A program made the translations under genes and the position numbers. The notes below the pieces were generated by a model. The model did no database searches. It was not told the DNA's origin and saw only the letters and a list, made by a program, of their open reading frames with translations. From NCBI GenBank assembly GCA_900547555.1, contig URHG01000020.1, positions 1-41,582 on the forward strand: DNA of 41,582 nucleotides, written 5' to 3'. Below are positions 27,252-35,936 of this stretch, in pieces; position 1 is the stretch's first letter; each line of letters opens with the position of its first letter. The DNA is from an uncultured Porphyromonadaceae bacterium. Lineage in GTDB: Bacteria > Bacteroidota > Bacteroidia > Bacteroidales > UBA11471.

Positions 27252-28037
27252 TTACTTTGTTATAGGTATTCCTAATGTTTCTTCGACATAGCGGAACGAT
27301 GATAAGACATCGGCACCGTTTTCCCGTATAGCAATCGTATGCTCGAAATGGGCCGACGGCTTACGGTCCTTTGTGCGTGTAGTCCAACGATCTTTCTCGA
27401 CGACGATATTGCGTGAACCCAGATTGATCATCGGTTCAATAGCTATCACCATGCCGTTTTTTAACAACGGCCCGCAACCGCGACGACCATAATTGGGAAC
27501 TTCGGGCTCTTCGTGCAACTTCTTGCCGACTCCGTGTCCGCAAAGTTCCCGCACGACCGAATACCCCTTATGCTCGCAATAGGTCTGTATAGCATTGCTT
27601 ATATCGCCGACACGCTTTCCCTCGACAGCCTGCTCTATACCTAAATAGAGAGCCTCTTTCGTGGTTTTGAGCAAACGCCGCACCTCATAAGGGACTTCTC
27701 CTACTTCGAAGGTGTAAGCCGAATCGCCATTGAATCCGTTTTTCACAACACCGCAATCGATCGATACAATATCGCCCTCCTTCAAGGTATAGTCGGAAGG
27801 TATACCATGTACAATCTGTTCATTGACCGACACGCACAAGGTATTGGGATAACCCGCATAACCCAAGAAACCGGGAACGGCCTGATGGTCGCGGATAAAC
27901 TCTTCGGCAATTCTGTCAAGTTGAAGCGTAGTAACTCCCGGAGCCACCCACTTGGCCAGTTCGCCAAGTGTTTGGCCTACCAGGAGATTACTCTCGCGCA
28001 GTAATTCAATTTCTTCGTCGGTTTTAAGATAAATCAT
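27252..28037 (-). CDS. map: Methionine aminopeptidase type I
   Basis: Removes the initiator Met from new proteins; cytosolic two-metal enzyme of 261 residues. The five metal ligands are all present: Asp94 (SIDCG), Asp105 (NGDSA), His168 (CGHGVG), Glu201 (AIEPM) and Glu232 (FEHTI). No N-terminal SH3-type zinc-binding extension, so this is the short type Ia. Its place between secY and infA is characteristic of Bacteroidota; the adk gene found here in many Firmicutes is absent. Confidence 0.99.
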   Translation of the reverse strand: MIYLKTDEEIELLRESNLLVGQTLGELAKWVAPGVTTLQLDRIAEEFIRDHQAVPGFLGYAGYPNTLCVSVNEQIVHGIPSDYTLKEGDIVSIDCGVVKNGFNGDSAYTFEVGEVPYEVRRLLKTTKEALYLGIEQAVEGKRVGDISNAIQTYCEHKGYSVVRELCGHGVGKKLHEEPEVPNYGRRGCGPLLKNGMVIAIEPMINLGSRNIVVEKDRWTTRTKDRKPSAHFEHTIAIRENGADVLSSFRYVEETLGIPITK

Positions 28038-28051
28038 CGCTATGTTTTACC

Positions 28052-29383
28052 TTAATATGCTGCAATCGAACCGGTACGACCTTTGATACGTCCCGACTTC
28101 AACAAGCCGTCATAATGACGCATCATCAGATGACTTTCTATCTGTTGCAAAGTATCCAATACCACACCTACGAGAATAAGCAGGGAGGTACCTCCGAAGA
28201 ATTGTGAAAATTCGGCACTGATACCGGCAATTTGGGCAAACGCGGGCATAATGGCCACGATAGCCAAGAATATAGAACCGGGCAACGTGATACGCGACAT
28301 AATCGAGTCGATATAAGCAGCCGTCTTTTTACCGGGCTTAACACCGGGAATGAAACCGTTATTACGTTTCATATCTTCGGCCATCTGGTTGGGTTGTACC
28401 GTAACCGCCGTATAGAAATAGGTAAAGAGAATTATCAATACGGCGAAAACGAAGTTATACCAGAATCCGGTATTGCTCATAAACGACTGCATGAAACGGC
28501 TGTTGGCGTTATCGGCAGAGAATCCGACCAATGCAATAGGGATAAACATGATAGCCTGTGCAAAGATGATAGGCATAACCCCTGCTGTATTGACTTTCAA
28601 AGGGATATATTGGCGAGCGCCTCCGTATTGTTTATTACCTACCACTCGTTTGGCATATTGCACGGGAATTTTGCGGGTTCCTTGCACCAAGAGTATCGAC
28701 GCTGCAATCACGAGAAGCAGGAATACGATTTCGGCGAGGAACATGACAAGACCACCAGAAGTGGTAGCTGTACGCATAACGAACTCCTGCACGAGGGACT
28801 GCGGCAGACGGGCGATGATACCGACCAAAATGATAAACGATATACCGTTTCCGATACCTCTGTCGGTGATACGCTCACCCAACCACATGATAAACATACT
28901 ACCTGCGGTAAGAATTATCGTCGACGAAATCGTAAACAAAATGTCGGTAGGGAATGCGCCTCCCATCTGAACACTGAGGTTGACCAAATAAGTCGGACCC
29001 TGAATAAGGAGAATGAAAACCGTCAGGTAACGGGTGTACTGATTGAGTTTGCGTCTTCCGCTTTCACCTTCACGTTGCAGTTTCTGGAAATAAGGCAGAG
29101 CCATACCGAGCAACTGGATTACGATAGAAGCCGTAATATAAGGCATTATACCCAACGCAAAAATAGAGGCATTGGAGAAGGCACCTCCCGAGAACATATC
29201 GAGCAACTGCATCAAACCGCCACTCGTCTGGGCGCGCAGTTGGGTAAGGAACTGAGGATCGATACCGGGTAATACGACATAAGTACCGGCACGGTAAACC
29301 AAGACCAGCAGAATCGTCGTAATAATACGCTTTCTCAGATCCTCGATCTTCCAGATGTTTTTTATCGTTTCTATTGCTCTCAT
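28052..29383 (-). CDS. secY: Preprotein translocase subunit SecY
   Basis: Channel-forming inner-membrane subunit of the Sec system, 443 residues with ten predicted membrane spans. Visible marks: the N-terminal RKRIITTILLVLVYRAGTYV span, the GIMPYITASIVIQLL plug-region text, WLGERITDRGIGNG in the loop after the fourth span, and a late cytosolic loop with NGFIPGVKPGKKT. It follows rplO by 8 nt, as in spc operons. Confidence 0.99.
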   Translation of the reverse strand: MRAIETIKNIWKIEDLRKRIITTILLVLVYRAGTYVVLPGIDPQFLTQLRAQTSGGLMQLLDMFSGGAFSNASIFALGIMPYITASIVIQLLGMALPYFQKLQREGESGRRKLNQYTRYLTVFILLIQGPTYLVNLSVQMGGAFPTDILFTISSTIILTAGSMFIMWLGERITDRGIGNGISFIILVGIIARLPQSLVQEFVMRTATTSGGLVMFLAEIVFLLLVIAASILLVQGTRKIPVQYAKRVVGNKQYGGARQYIPLKVNTAGVMPIIFAQAIMFIPIALVGFSADNANSRFMQSFMSNTGFWYNFVFAVLIILFTYFYTAVTVQPNQMAEDMKRNNGFIPGVKPGKKTAAYIDSIMSRITLPGSIFLAIVAIMPAFAQIAGISAEFSQFFGGTSLLILVGVVLDTLQQIESHLMMRHYDGLLKSGRIKGRTGSIAAY

Positions 29384-29391
29384 AGACTATG

Positions 29392-29838
29392 TTAGAGTTT
29401 TACTACGGTACCGCCGAGTGCAGTGATAGCAGCTTCGGCGCTCTTCGAGAAAGCATGTGCTTCTACGTCGATCTTTACCGTAAGGGTTCCTTTTCCCAGA
29501 ATTTTCACCAGTTGTTTGTTGGATACAAATCCAGCGTCGATCAAAGCTGCAATATCGATTTTCTCGATCTTTTTGCTTTCGGCCAAAGCTTGAAGCGTAT
29601 CGAGGTTGATAGCTTTGTATTCTACGCGATTGATATTTTTAAATCCGAATTTAGGCAAACGACGTTGCAAAGGCATCTGACCACCTTCGAAACCGATTTT
29701 CTTTTTGTAGCCCGATCTCGATTTGGCTCCTTTATGACCTCTGGTAGAGGTTCCGCCCAGACCCGAACCGGGACCACGACCAATTCTTTTCTTCGATTTG
29801 GTCGATCCCTCTGCGGGTTTTAAATTACTCAAGTTCAT
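29392..29838 (-). CDS. rplO: 50S ribosomal protein L15
   Basis: Late-assembling large-subunit protein, 148 residues. It begins MNLSNLKPAEGSTKSKKRIG, followed by the Gly/Arg-rich GSGLGGTSTRGHKGAKSRSG region and FEGGQMPLQRRLPKFGF. Confidence 0.99.
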   Translation of the reverse strand: MNLSNLKPAEGSTKSKKRIGRGPGSGLGGTSTRGHKGAKSRSGYKKKIGFEGGQMPLQRRLPKFGFKNINRVEYKAINLDTLQALAESKKIEKIDIAALIDAGFVSNKQLVKILGKGTLTVKIDVEAHAFSKSAEAAITALGGTVVKL

Positions 29839-29866
29839 ATCGTTGTATTTTTTATTCGTTATGAAA

Positions 29867-30043
29867 TTATTCTACTACCGTTACCAAATGTCTTACTTTG
29901 GTAACCATCCCGAGTATTTGAGGAGTAGCTTGATGCTCTACTACTTGACCGATTCTTTTCAATCCCAATGCATCGAGCGTTCTTTTTTGAACTGCGGGAC
30001 ATTTGATTCTGCTTTTTACCTGTTTGATTTTGATGGTTTCCAT
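29867..30043 (-). CDS. rpmD: 50S ribosomal protein L30
   Basis: 58 codons, read directly between rplO and rpsE. It starts METIKIKQVKSRIKCPAVQK, has the family RTLDALGLKRIGQ segment, and ends VRHLVTVVE. Confidence 0.97.
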   Translation of the reverse strand: METIKIKQVKSRIKCPAVQKRTLDALGLKRIGQVVEHQATPQILGMVTKVRHLVTVVE

Positions 30044-30060
30044 ATCGTGTCCTCCGTTCT

Positions 30061-30576
30061 TTATCCTTTGAATACTTTTTCGAGCGATACGCCACGGTTC
30101 TGAGCTACGGTATAAGCATCGCGCAGTTCACCCAAAGCTGCCATGGTAGCTTTTACGAGGTTGTGGGGGTTGGACGAACCTTTCGATTTTGCCAACACGT
30201 CGGTTATACCCACACTTTCGAGTACAGCACGCATAGCACCACCGGCTTTTACTCCGGTACCGTGAGAAGCGGGCTTGATATACACCTGGGCTCCGCCGAA
30301 TTTGGCAACCTGGTCATGAGGAATAGTACCCTTGCGTACAGGCACCTTGATAAGGTTTTTCTTGGCAGCTTCAACACCTTTGGAGATAGCGGCAGTTACC
30401 TCGCTGGCTTTACCCAGCCCCCAACCTACTACACCGTCTTCGTTTCCTACAACGACGATGGCCGAGAAGCTGAAAGTACGTCCACCTTTGGTAACTTTGG
30501 TTACACGATTGATTGCTACTAAGCGATCTTTCAATTCCAAGTCGTTTGTCGACTTTACTCTATTATCCTTTGCCAT
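30061..30576 (-). CDS. rpsE: 30S ribosomal protein S5
   Basis: Small-subunit protein tied to translational accuracy and the mRNA entry channel. 171 residues with the double-stranded-RNA-binding-like N-terminal half (INRVTKVTKGGRTFSFSAIV), GWGLGKASEV, and HGTGVKAGGAMRAVLE. Confidence 0.99.
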   Translation of the reverse strand: MAKDNRVKSTNDLELKDRLVAINRVTKVTKGGRTFSFSAIVVVGNEDGVVGWGLGKASEVTAAISKGVEAAKKNLIKVPVRKGTIPHDQVAKFGGAQVYIKPASHGTGVKAGGAMRAVLESVGITDVLAKSKGSSNPHNLVKATMAALGELRDAYTVAQNRGVSLEKVFKG

Positions 30577-30581
30577 GTTGT

Positions 30582-30923
30582 TTAAAATTTAAGACCTCCG
30601 TTACGGGCTGCATCGGCAAGTTCTTTGATACGGCCATGATAGAGGTATCCGTTACGGTCGAATACGACAGTTGAAATTCCAGCTTCTTGCGCTTTTTGGG
30701 CGATGAGTTGTCCTACTTTAGCGGCGACTTCCTTTTTGGGAGCTTTTTCCATTCCGGCCGAAGAGGCAGCAGCCAAAGTTTTTCCGGCTTCATCATCGAT
30801 CAACTGCACATATATCTGCTTGTTGCTTCTGAACACGGTCATACGGGGGCATGAAGCCGTTCCCGAAATTTTACCGCGTATGCGGGTTTTGATTTTAAGT
30901 CTTCTTTCTATTTTCGTTATCAT
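30582..30923 (-). CDS. rplR: 50S ribosomal protein L18
   Basis: Binds 5S rRNA with L5 in the central protuberance. 113 residues, starting at MITKIERRLKIKTRIRGKI, with RMTVFRSNKQIYVQLIDD and the FDRNGYLYHGRIKELADAAR ending. Confidence 0.98.
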   Translation of the reverse strand: MITKIERRLKIKTRIRGKISGTASCPRMTVFRSNKQIYVQLIDDEAGKTLAAASSAGMEKAPKKEVAAKVGQLIAQKAQEAGISTVVFDRNGYLYHGRIKELADAARNGGLKF

Positions 30924-30945
30924 GATAATGGCGTTTTAACGGTTT

Positions 30946-31500
30946 TTACTTAGCACCGGCCGATTTACCCGACTTACGACGTACCACTTCACCTACAAAG
31001 CGAATACCTTTTCCTTTGTAAGGTTCGGGCTTACGGAATGTACGGATTTTGGCGCAGATCTGGCCGAGAAGTTGCTTGTCGCACGACTCAAGAATAATCA
31101 GAGGATTTTTATTACGCTCCGATTTGGTCTCGACTTTCACTTCTTTGGGAAGGCGCAGATAAATGGCATGCGAATAACCGAGCGTAAGATTCAATACCTG
31201 ACCGTTGCTCTCGGCACGATAACCAACACCTACCAGTTCCATTTCTTTTTTGTATCCGGTAGAAACACCTACTACCATGTTATGGATCAACGCGCGATAG
31301 AGGCCATGCAGCGAACGGTGTTCTTTGTCGTCGCTGGGACGTACCACCGTAAGTTTGCCATCGGCTTGTTCCAGGGTAATGCCGCCGGTGAGTTCTTGCG
31401 AAAGTTCTCCTTTCGGACCCTTTACCGTTACTTGATTTCCAGCAACAGTTATAGTAACTCCAGCGGGTATATCTATGTGCAAATTTCCTATTCTTGACAT
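30946..31500 (-). CDS. rplF: 50S ribosomal protein L6
   Basis: Large-subunit protein near the factor-binding site, 184 residues. I chose the ATG at 31500 (MSRIGNLHIDIPAGV); the open frame runs 17 codons further upstream into the end of rpsH, but L6 proteins start at MSRIG. The two-fold repeated L6 domain and the ending EPYKGKGIRFVGEVVRRKSGK are present. Confidence 0.98.
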   Translation of the reverse strand: MSRIGNLHIDIPAGVTITVAGNQVTVKGPKGELSQELTGGITLEQADGKLTVVRPSDDKEHRSLHGLYRALIHNMVVGVSTGYKKEMELVGVGYRAESNGQVLNLTLGYSHAIYLRLPKEVKVETKSERNKNPLIILESCDKQLLGQICAKIRTFRKPEPYKGKGIRFVGEVVRRKSGKSAGAK

Positions 31501-31519
31501 AATACAGCGTCCTCCCTGA

Positions 31520-31915
31520 TTAGTAGATATAACATAATACTTCGCCACCAATCATTTGCTCACGGGCTTCTTTGTCGGTCATCACGCCTTTCGAGGTGGA
31601 GAGGATCGCAATACCCAGTCCATTAAGCACGCGCGGCATATCTTTGTAGCCGGTATATTGGCGCAAACCGGGAGTGGAGACTCTGATCAGCTTTTTAATA
31701 GCGTTCACTTTATTCACGGGGTCATACTTCAAGGCGATTTTTATCGTTCCCTGAGGACCATCTTCTACAAACTTGTAATTCAAGATGTAGCCTTTGTCAA
31801 AAAGGATTTTTGTAATCTCTTTTTTCAAGTTTGAGGCAGGCACCTCTACCACTCTGTGCTGAGCTTTGATGGCGTTTCTCAATCTTGTGAGATAATCTGC
31901 AATTGGATCTGTCAT
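31520..31915 (-). CDS. rpsH: 30S ribosomal protein S8
   Basis: 16S rRNA central-domain binder, 131 residues: starts MTDPIADYLTRLRNA, ends with the STSKGVMTDKEARE segment and GGEVLCYIY. In E. coli it represses the spc operon. A small hairpin lies in the 67-nt gap just upstream. Confidence 0.99.
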   Translation of the reverse strand: MTDPIADYLTRLRNAIKAQHRVVEVPASNLKKEITKILFDKGYILNYKFVEDGPQGTIKIALKYDPVNKVNAIKKLIRVSTPGLRQYTGYKDMPRVLNGLGIAILSTSKGVMTDKEAREQMIGGEVLCYIY

Positions 31916-31936
31916 TTTGATTTTTGCTTAAATTGA

Positions 31937-31951
31937 TCCGGTCTTCCCGGA
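31937..31951 (-). other. Short hairpin in the rpsN-rpsH gap
   Basis: TCCGG and CCGGA pair around a 5-nt loop, 22 nt before the rpsH start, in a 67-nt gap. No U tract follows on the transcript. A link to S8 autoregulation is only a guess. Confidence 0.4.
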
Positions 31952-31982
31952 CAATATTTAACACTCTATTATCTTTCTTCGT

Positions 31983-32252
31983 TTACCAGCTGGCTTTTTT
32001 TACGCCGGGGATAAGTCCTGCCGATGCCATTTCACGGAATTGGATACGAGAAATGCCGAATTGACGGATATATCCTTTAGGACGACCGGTAAGGCTACAA
32101 CGATTGTGCAGACGCACGGGCGAAGCGTTTTTGGGAAGTGATTGCAAAGCCTCATAATTGCCTTCGGCTTTGAGCTGAGCGCGTTTAGCTGCGTATTTTG
32201 CTACGAGTTTAGCGCGTTTCACTTCACGGGCTTTCATCGATTCTTTTGCCAT
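31983..32252 (-). CDS. rpsN: 30S ribosomal protein S14, zinc-free form
   Basis: Small-subunit head protein, 89 residues. It has one cysteine (NRCSLTGRPKGY) where zinc-binding S14 has two CxxC pairs. The ending RIQFREMASAGLIPGVKKASW is typical. Confidence 0.99.
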   Translation of the reverse strand: MAKESMKAREVKRAKLVAKYAAKRAQLKAEGNYEALQSLPKNASPVRLHNRCSLTGRPKGYIRQFGISRIQFREMASAGLIPGVKKASW

Positions 32253-32255
32253 ATC

Positions 32256-32813
32256 TTAGTTCTTTTTTGTGTTTTTGAAAGGAAGACCAAATTCCCGGAG
32301 GAGTGCGTATCCTTCTTCATCGGTTTGTGCCGAGGTTACAAAGGTAATATTCATTCCCAAAAGTTTGGTAATCGTATCGATATTTATTTCAGGGAAAATG
32401 ATTTGTTCCTGAATACCGAGGGTATAATTTCCTCTTCCGTCGAATTTACTTTCGATTCCTTTGAAGTCACGAATACGGGGAAGAGCCACACGAATAAGGC
32501 GTTCAAGGAACTCATACATTCTTTCGCGACGTAATGTAACCATCACGCCGATAGGCATTTTCTTACGTAACTTGAAGTTAGAAATATCTTTACGGGAAAG
32601 GGTAGCGATGGCTTTCTGGCCGGTGATGGCAGTAAGCTCATTGATAGCGGTCTCGATAATTTTTTTATCGGCGACTGCCTGACCGAGTCCTTGGTTGATG
32701 ACGATTTTTTTCAATACAGGAACCTGCATAACAGTCGTGTAATTGAATTCTTTCATCAAAGCAGGAACGATTCTTTCTTTATAATCGTTTTTAAGGGTTG
32801 CGGTAGTTGTCAT
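32256..32813 (-). CDS. rplE: 50S ribosomal protein L5
   Basis: Binds 5S rRNA and the P-site tRNA elbow, 185 residues. Marks: VLKKIVINQGLGQAV, RRERMYEFLERL and RDFKGI, GNYTLGIQEQIIFPE. Its ATG shares one base with the rplX stop, so translation is probably coupled. Confidence 0.99.
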   Translation of the reverse strand: MTTTATLKNDYKERIVPALMKEFNYTTVMQVPVLKKIVINQGLGQAVADKKIIETAINELTAITGQKAIATLSRKDISNFKLRKKMPIGVMVTLRRERMYEFLERLIRVALPRIRDFKGIESKFDGRGNYTLGIQEQIIFPEINIDTITKLLGMNITFVTSAQTDEEGYALLREFGLPFKNTKKN

Positions 32814-33133
32814 TACTTAATCTCCTCTCCTGATTTTTTAGAATAACGTACTTTCTTTCCTGCTTCATCGATACGGCGACCGATGCGGGTAGGCCGGTTG
32901 CTCTTGGGATCGAGCAGGTTCAGATTCGAAACATGTACAGGGGCTTCCATTGTGATGATACCGCCCTGGGGATGTTTGGCATTGGGTTTGGTATGCTTCG
33001 ACACCATATTGATACCTTCTACCACGGCACGTTGCTCTTTCACGAGAACACGCAACACGCGACCGGTCTTGCCTTTATCTTCACCGGCATTTACATATAC
33101 GGTATCACCCTTTTTAATGTGTAACTTACTCAT
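32813..33133 (-). CDS. rplX: 50S ribosomal protein L24
   Basis: Assembly initiator of the large subunit, 106 residues. KOW motif at the start (KKGDTVYVNAGEDKGKTGRV), then VEGINMVSKHTKP and PVHVSNLNLLDP. Its stop overlaps the rplE start by one base. Confidence 0.99.
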   Translation of the reverse strand: MSKLHIKKGDTVYVNAGEDKGKTGRVLRVLVKEQRAVVEGINMVSKHTKPNAKHPQGGIITMEAPVHVSNLNLLDPKSNRPTRIGRRIDEAGKKVRYSKKSGEEIK

Positions 33134-33152
33134 TAATGTTCTTTTTTACTGT

Positions 33153-33518
33153 TTAAAGTACTTCGGGAGCCAATGAAACGATTTTCATATTGGTAGCGCG
33201 CAATTCACGGGCTACGGGGCCGAAGATACGGCTGCCTCTCATTTCACCGGCACCGTTCAACAATACGCAGGCGTTATCGTCAAAGCGGATATAAGAACCG
33301 TCGGCACGACGAATTTCTTTCGTAGTACGCACTACAACGGCTTTGGATACGGCACCTTTTTTCAGGTCGCTCGAAGGAATGACGCTTTTAACGGCAACAA
33401 CGATAATGTCGCCTACCGACGCATAACGACGACCGGTACCGCCTAATACGCGGATACAAAGAGCTTCTTTGGCTCCGCTGTTATCTGCGACTGTAAGTCT
33501 GGTTTCTTGCTGTATCAT
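33153..33518 (-). CDS. rplN: 50S ribosomal protein L14
   Basis: Forms an intersubunit bridge, 121 residues. It starts MIQQETRLTVADNSGAKEA, has RRYASVGDIIVVAVK and the ending IFGPVARELR with SLAPEVL. It follows rpsQ with a 1-nt gap. Confidence 0.99.
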   Translation of the reverse strand: MIQQETRLTVADNSGAKEALCIRVLGGTGRRYASVGDIIVVAVKSVIPSSDLKKGAVSKAVVVRTTKEIRRADGSYIRFDDNACVLLNGAGEMRGSRIFGPVARELRATNMKIVSLAPEVL

Positions 33519-33519
33519 A

Positions 33520-33777
33520 TTATTTTACTCTTTCGATGATTTCTACTAATCTCCATCTTTTAAGCTTGCTCAGCGGACGGGTCTCTCTCAGGCGGACGGT
33601 ATCGCCGATGTTGCACTCGTTCTTTTCGTCATGAGCATGGTATTTTTTCGTCTTATTGACGAATTTACCGTAGATAGGGTGTTTTTCTTTCCATTTCACA
33701 GCCACGGTGATGGTTTTATCCATCTTGTTGCTGGTTACCACACCTATTCTTTCTTTTCTTAGGCTTTTTGTTTCCAT
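33520..33777 (-). CDS. rpsQ: 30S ribosomal protein S17
   Basis: Early 16S rRNA 5'-domain binder with an OB fold, 85 residues. I prefer ATG 33777 (METKSLRKERIGVV); a GTG two codons upstream is also in frame. The ending RETRPLSKLKRWRLVEI is the family signature. Confidence 0.97.
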   Translation of the reverse strand: METKSLRKERIGVVTSNKMDKTITVAVKWKEKHPIYGKFVNKTKKYHAHDEKNECNIGDTVRLRETRPLSKLKRWRLVEIIERVK

Positions 33778-33791
33778 GAGCACGAGTTCGA

Positions 33792-33989
33792 TTATTTGTT
33801 ATTGAGTTCTCTTTGGCGCACCTCGCCTTTCATTCGCGCGATCGTCCTGCGGAGAGCTTTAATTTGCGCAGGATTATCCAAGGGAGTAATGCTGTGATTG
33901 ATTTCCATACGGTTCAAAGCCACAGCTTCGGCCTCGATTCTCTCGAGCAATTCTTTGGTGCTCAATTCTTTTATTTCTGCAGTTTTCAT
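33792..33989 (-). CDS. rpmC: 50S ribosomal protein L29
   Basis: Small helical protein at the tunnel exit, where chaperones and SRP dock; 65 residues. It starts MKTAEIKELSTKELLERI and has the ALRRTIARMKGEVRQRE helix. Confidence 0.98.
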   Translation of the reverse strand: MKTAEIKELSTKELLERIEAEAVALNRMEINHSITPLDNPAQIKALRRTIARMKGEVRQRELNNK

Positions 33990-33995
33990 ACTTTA

Positions 33996-34427
33996 TCACG
34001 CATTTTGATTAGCATCATAGTCGCGTCTCACGACAAATTTAGTCGTTACGGGGAGTTTCTGGGCGGCCAAGCGAAGTGCTTCTTTGGCGATTTCGTAAGG
34101 TACACCTTCTACTTCGAGAATAATTCTTCCCGGCGTTACAGGTGCAACAAATCCTTCGGGCGAACCTTTACCTTTACCCATACGTACTTCGGCAGGTTTC
34201 TTGGTGATGGGTTTATCCGGGAATATTCTGATCCAGATCTGACCCTGACGTTGCATATAACGGGTAACAGCGATACGCGCAGCTTCGATCTGACGACCGG
34301 TTATCCATTTCGACTGCAAACTTTTTATACCAAAGGAACCGAAGGCCAATTGATTGCCTCGTCCTGCGAGACCTTTCATACGACCTTTTTGTTGTCTTCT
34401 GAATTTCGTCTTCTTCGGTTGTAACAT
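33996..34427 (-). CDS. rplP: 50S ribosomal protein L16
   Basis: Sits near the A site and peptidyl-transferase centre, 143 residues. It starts MLQPKKTKFRRQQKGRMKG, with WITGRQIEAARIA, the KPAEVRMGKGKGSPEGFVA signature and KLPVTTKFV. Confidence 0.99.
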   Translation of the reverse strand: MLQPKKTKFRRQQKGRMKGLAGRGNQLAFGSFGIKSLQSKWITGRQIEAARIAVTRYMQRQGQIWIRIFPDKPITKKPAEVRMGKGKGSPEGFVAPVTPGRIILEVEGVPYEIAKEALRLAAQKLPVTTKFVVRRDYDANQNA

Positions 34428-34446
34428 TTTCTGTCAGTTCAATTCG

Positions 34447-35175
34447 TTAACGATTCGGTTTTGCTTTTTTGAAGCCTTTTTTTCCGCCGGCTTCACGATT
34501 ACTCCGCATCTCTTTGGGTCCGGAAGTAAATTGGGGGGCGAGGTCTTTCTTACCGTAGATTTCACCGCGGCAAATCCAAACCTTGATACCGATAAGACCT
34601 ACTTTGGTAAGTGCTTCTACCAATGCGTAGTCGATGTCGGCACGGAGCGTATGCAACGGGGTACGTCCTTCTTTGTACATCTCCGAACGTGCCATCTCGG
34701 CGCCATTGAGTCGACCCGACACCTGCACCTTGATACCTTCGGCTCCTGCACGCATCGTCGATGCGATAGCCGTTTTCACTGCACGACGATACGCCATCTT
34801 ACCTTCTATCTGGCGAGCGATATTAGAAGCAACGATGGTAGCGTCTACTTCGGGACGTTTTACCTCGAAGATGTTGATTTGCACATCTTTATCGGTAATT
34901 TTCTTCAACTCCTCTTTGAGTTTGTCGACCTCTTGTCCACCCTTACCGATGATAAGACCCGGACGGGCTGTACAAACGGTAATCGTGATGAGTTTGAGGG
35001 TACGCTCTATCACAATACGCGATACGCTTGCTTTTGCAAGACGGGCATTGAGGTATTTACGGAGTTTGCTGTCTTCGAGCAGTCTTTCGCCGTATTTTCT
35101 GCCGCCATACCAATTGGAATCCCATCCACGGATAATTCCCAAGCGGTTACTTATTGGATTTACTTTTTGTCCCAT
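34447..35175 (-). CDS. rpsC: 30S ribosomal protein S3
   Basis: Part of the mRNA entry channel with helicase activity, 242 residues. The KH domain GxxG-type text GLIIGKGGQEVDKLKEEL is at about 74-91, and the C-terminal domain holds GRLNGAEMARSE and VKVWI-like text (GIKVWICRGEI). Confidence 0.99.
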   Translation of the reverse strand: MGQKVNPISNRLGIIRGWDSNWYGGRKYGERLLEDSKLRKYLNARLAKASVSRIVIERTLKLITITVCTARPGLIIGKGGQEVDKLKEELKKITDKDVQINIFEVKRPEVDATIVASNIARQIEGKMAYRRAVKTAIASTMRAGAEGIKVQVSGRLNGAEMARSEMYKEGRTPLHTLRADIDYALVEALTKVGLIGIKVWICRGEIYGKKDLAPQFTSGPKEMRSNREAGGKKGFKKAKPNR

Positions 35176-35180
35176 ACGGC

Positions 35181-35597
35181 TTAATCTTGATTTTCGGGTT
35201 TATTACTACTTATGGTATCTACAAACAACGTAACGTGATTGGAACGTTTACGTATTCTATATCCGCGTCCTTGGGGAGCGGGACGAAGGCGTTTGAGCAT
35301 AGCTGCCGAGTTCACGTAAATCTCGGAAATATAAAGCTCGCCGCTTTCGGCTTTGCGTTCGTTTTTCTGTTCCCAGTTGGCAATGGCCGAACGCAACAAT
35401 TTTTCCAGTCTGGCCGAAGCTTCCTTGCTCGAAAACTTCAATACTCCAAGTGCCTTGAAGGCTTCCATTCCACGTACCATATCGGCAACCAGACGCATTT
35501 TGCGAGGTGAGGTAGGCACATTGTTGAGCTTGGCGAAGTATTTAGTTTTCAGGGCTTCTTTTCTTTTATCGGCTGATATTTTTTTTCTTGCACCCAT
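35181..35597 (-). CDS. rplV: 50S ribosomal protein L22
   Basis: Lines the peptide exit tunnel, 138 residues. A basic N-terminal extension of about 25 residues precedes the core (NNVPTSPRKMRLVADMVRG). The tunnel loop falls within MLKRLRPAPQGRGYRIRKR. The extension appears in other Bacteroidota L22 proteins I recall. Confidence 0.98.
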   Translation of the reverse strand: MGARKKISADKRKEALKTKYFAKLNNVPTSPRKMRLVADMVRGMEAFKALGVLKFSSKEASARLEKLLRSAIANWEQKNERKAESGELYISEIYVNSAAMLKRLRPAPQGRGYRIRKRSNHVTLFVDTISSNKPENQD

Positions 35598-35648
35598 TGT
35601 GTTAAATTCTTTTTTTATTTGAAATTCTCAAATTCCCGATAGCCCTTT

Positions 35649-35918
35649 TTATTTCTTCTTATTACCGGAGTGGCCACGGAAGATACGGGTGGGAGCAAAT
35701 TCGCCCAACTTATGTCCTACCATGTTTTCGGTAACGTATACGGGAATAAATTTATTACCATTGTGTACGGCGAAAGTATGTCCTACGAAATCGGGAGAAA
35801 TCATAGAGGCTCTCGACCATGTTTTGATGACGGATTTTTTGCCCGACTCGGTCATGGCCGAAACTTTCTTTTCCAGCTTCACACTGATATATGGGCCTTT
35901 TTTTAATGAACGACTCAT
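35649..35918 (-). CDS. rpsS: 30S ribosomal protein S19
   Basis: Head protein that pairs with S13, 89 residues. It starts MSRSLKKGPYISVKLEKKV, with TWSRASMISPDFVGHTFAVHNG and GHKLGEFAPTRIFRGH. Confidence 0.99.
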   Translation of the reverse strand: MSRSLKKGPYISVKLEKKVSAMTESGKKSVIKTWSRASMISPDFVGHTFAVHNGNKFIPVYVTENMVGHKLGEFAPTRIFRGHSGNKKK

Positions 35919-35936
35919 AGTTGCTTAGTTAACGAG

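Noticed and set aside
28232..29272. 346-codon open frame antisense to secY
   Set aside because: Hydrophilic, His/Arg-rich text with no family features, lying wholly within secY.
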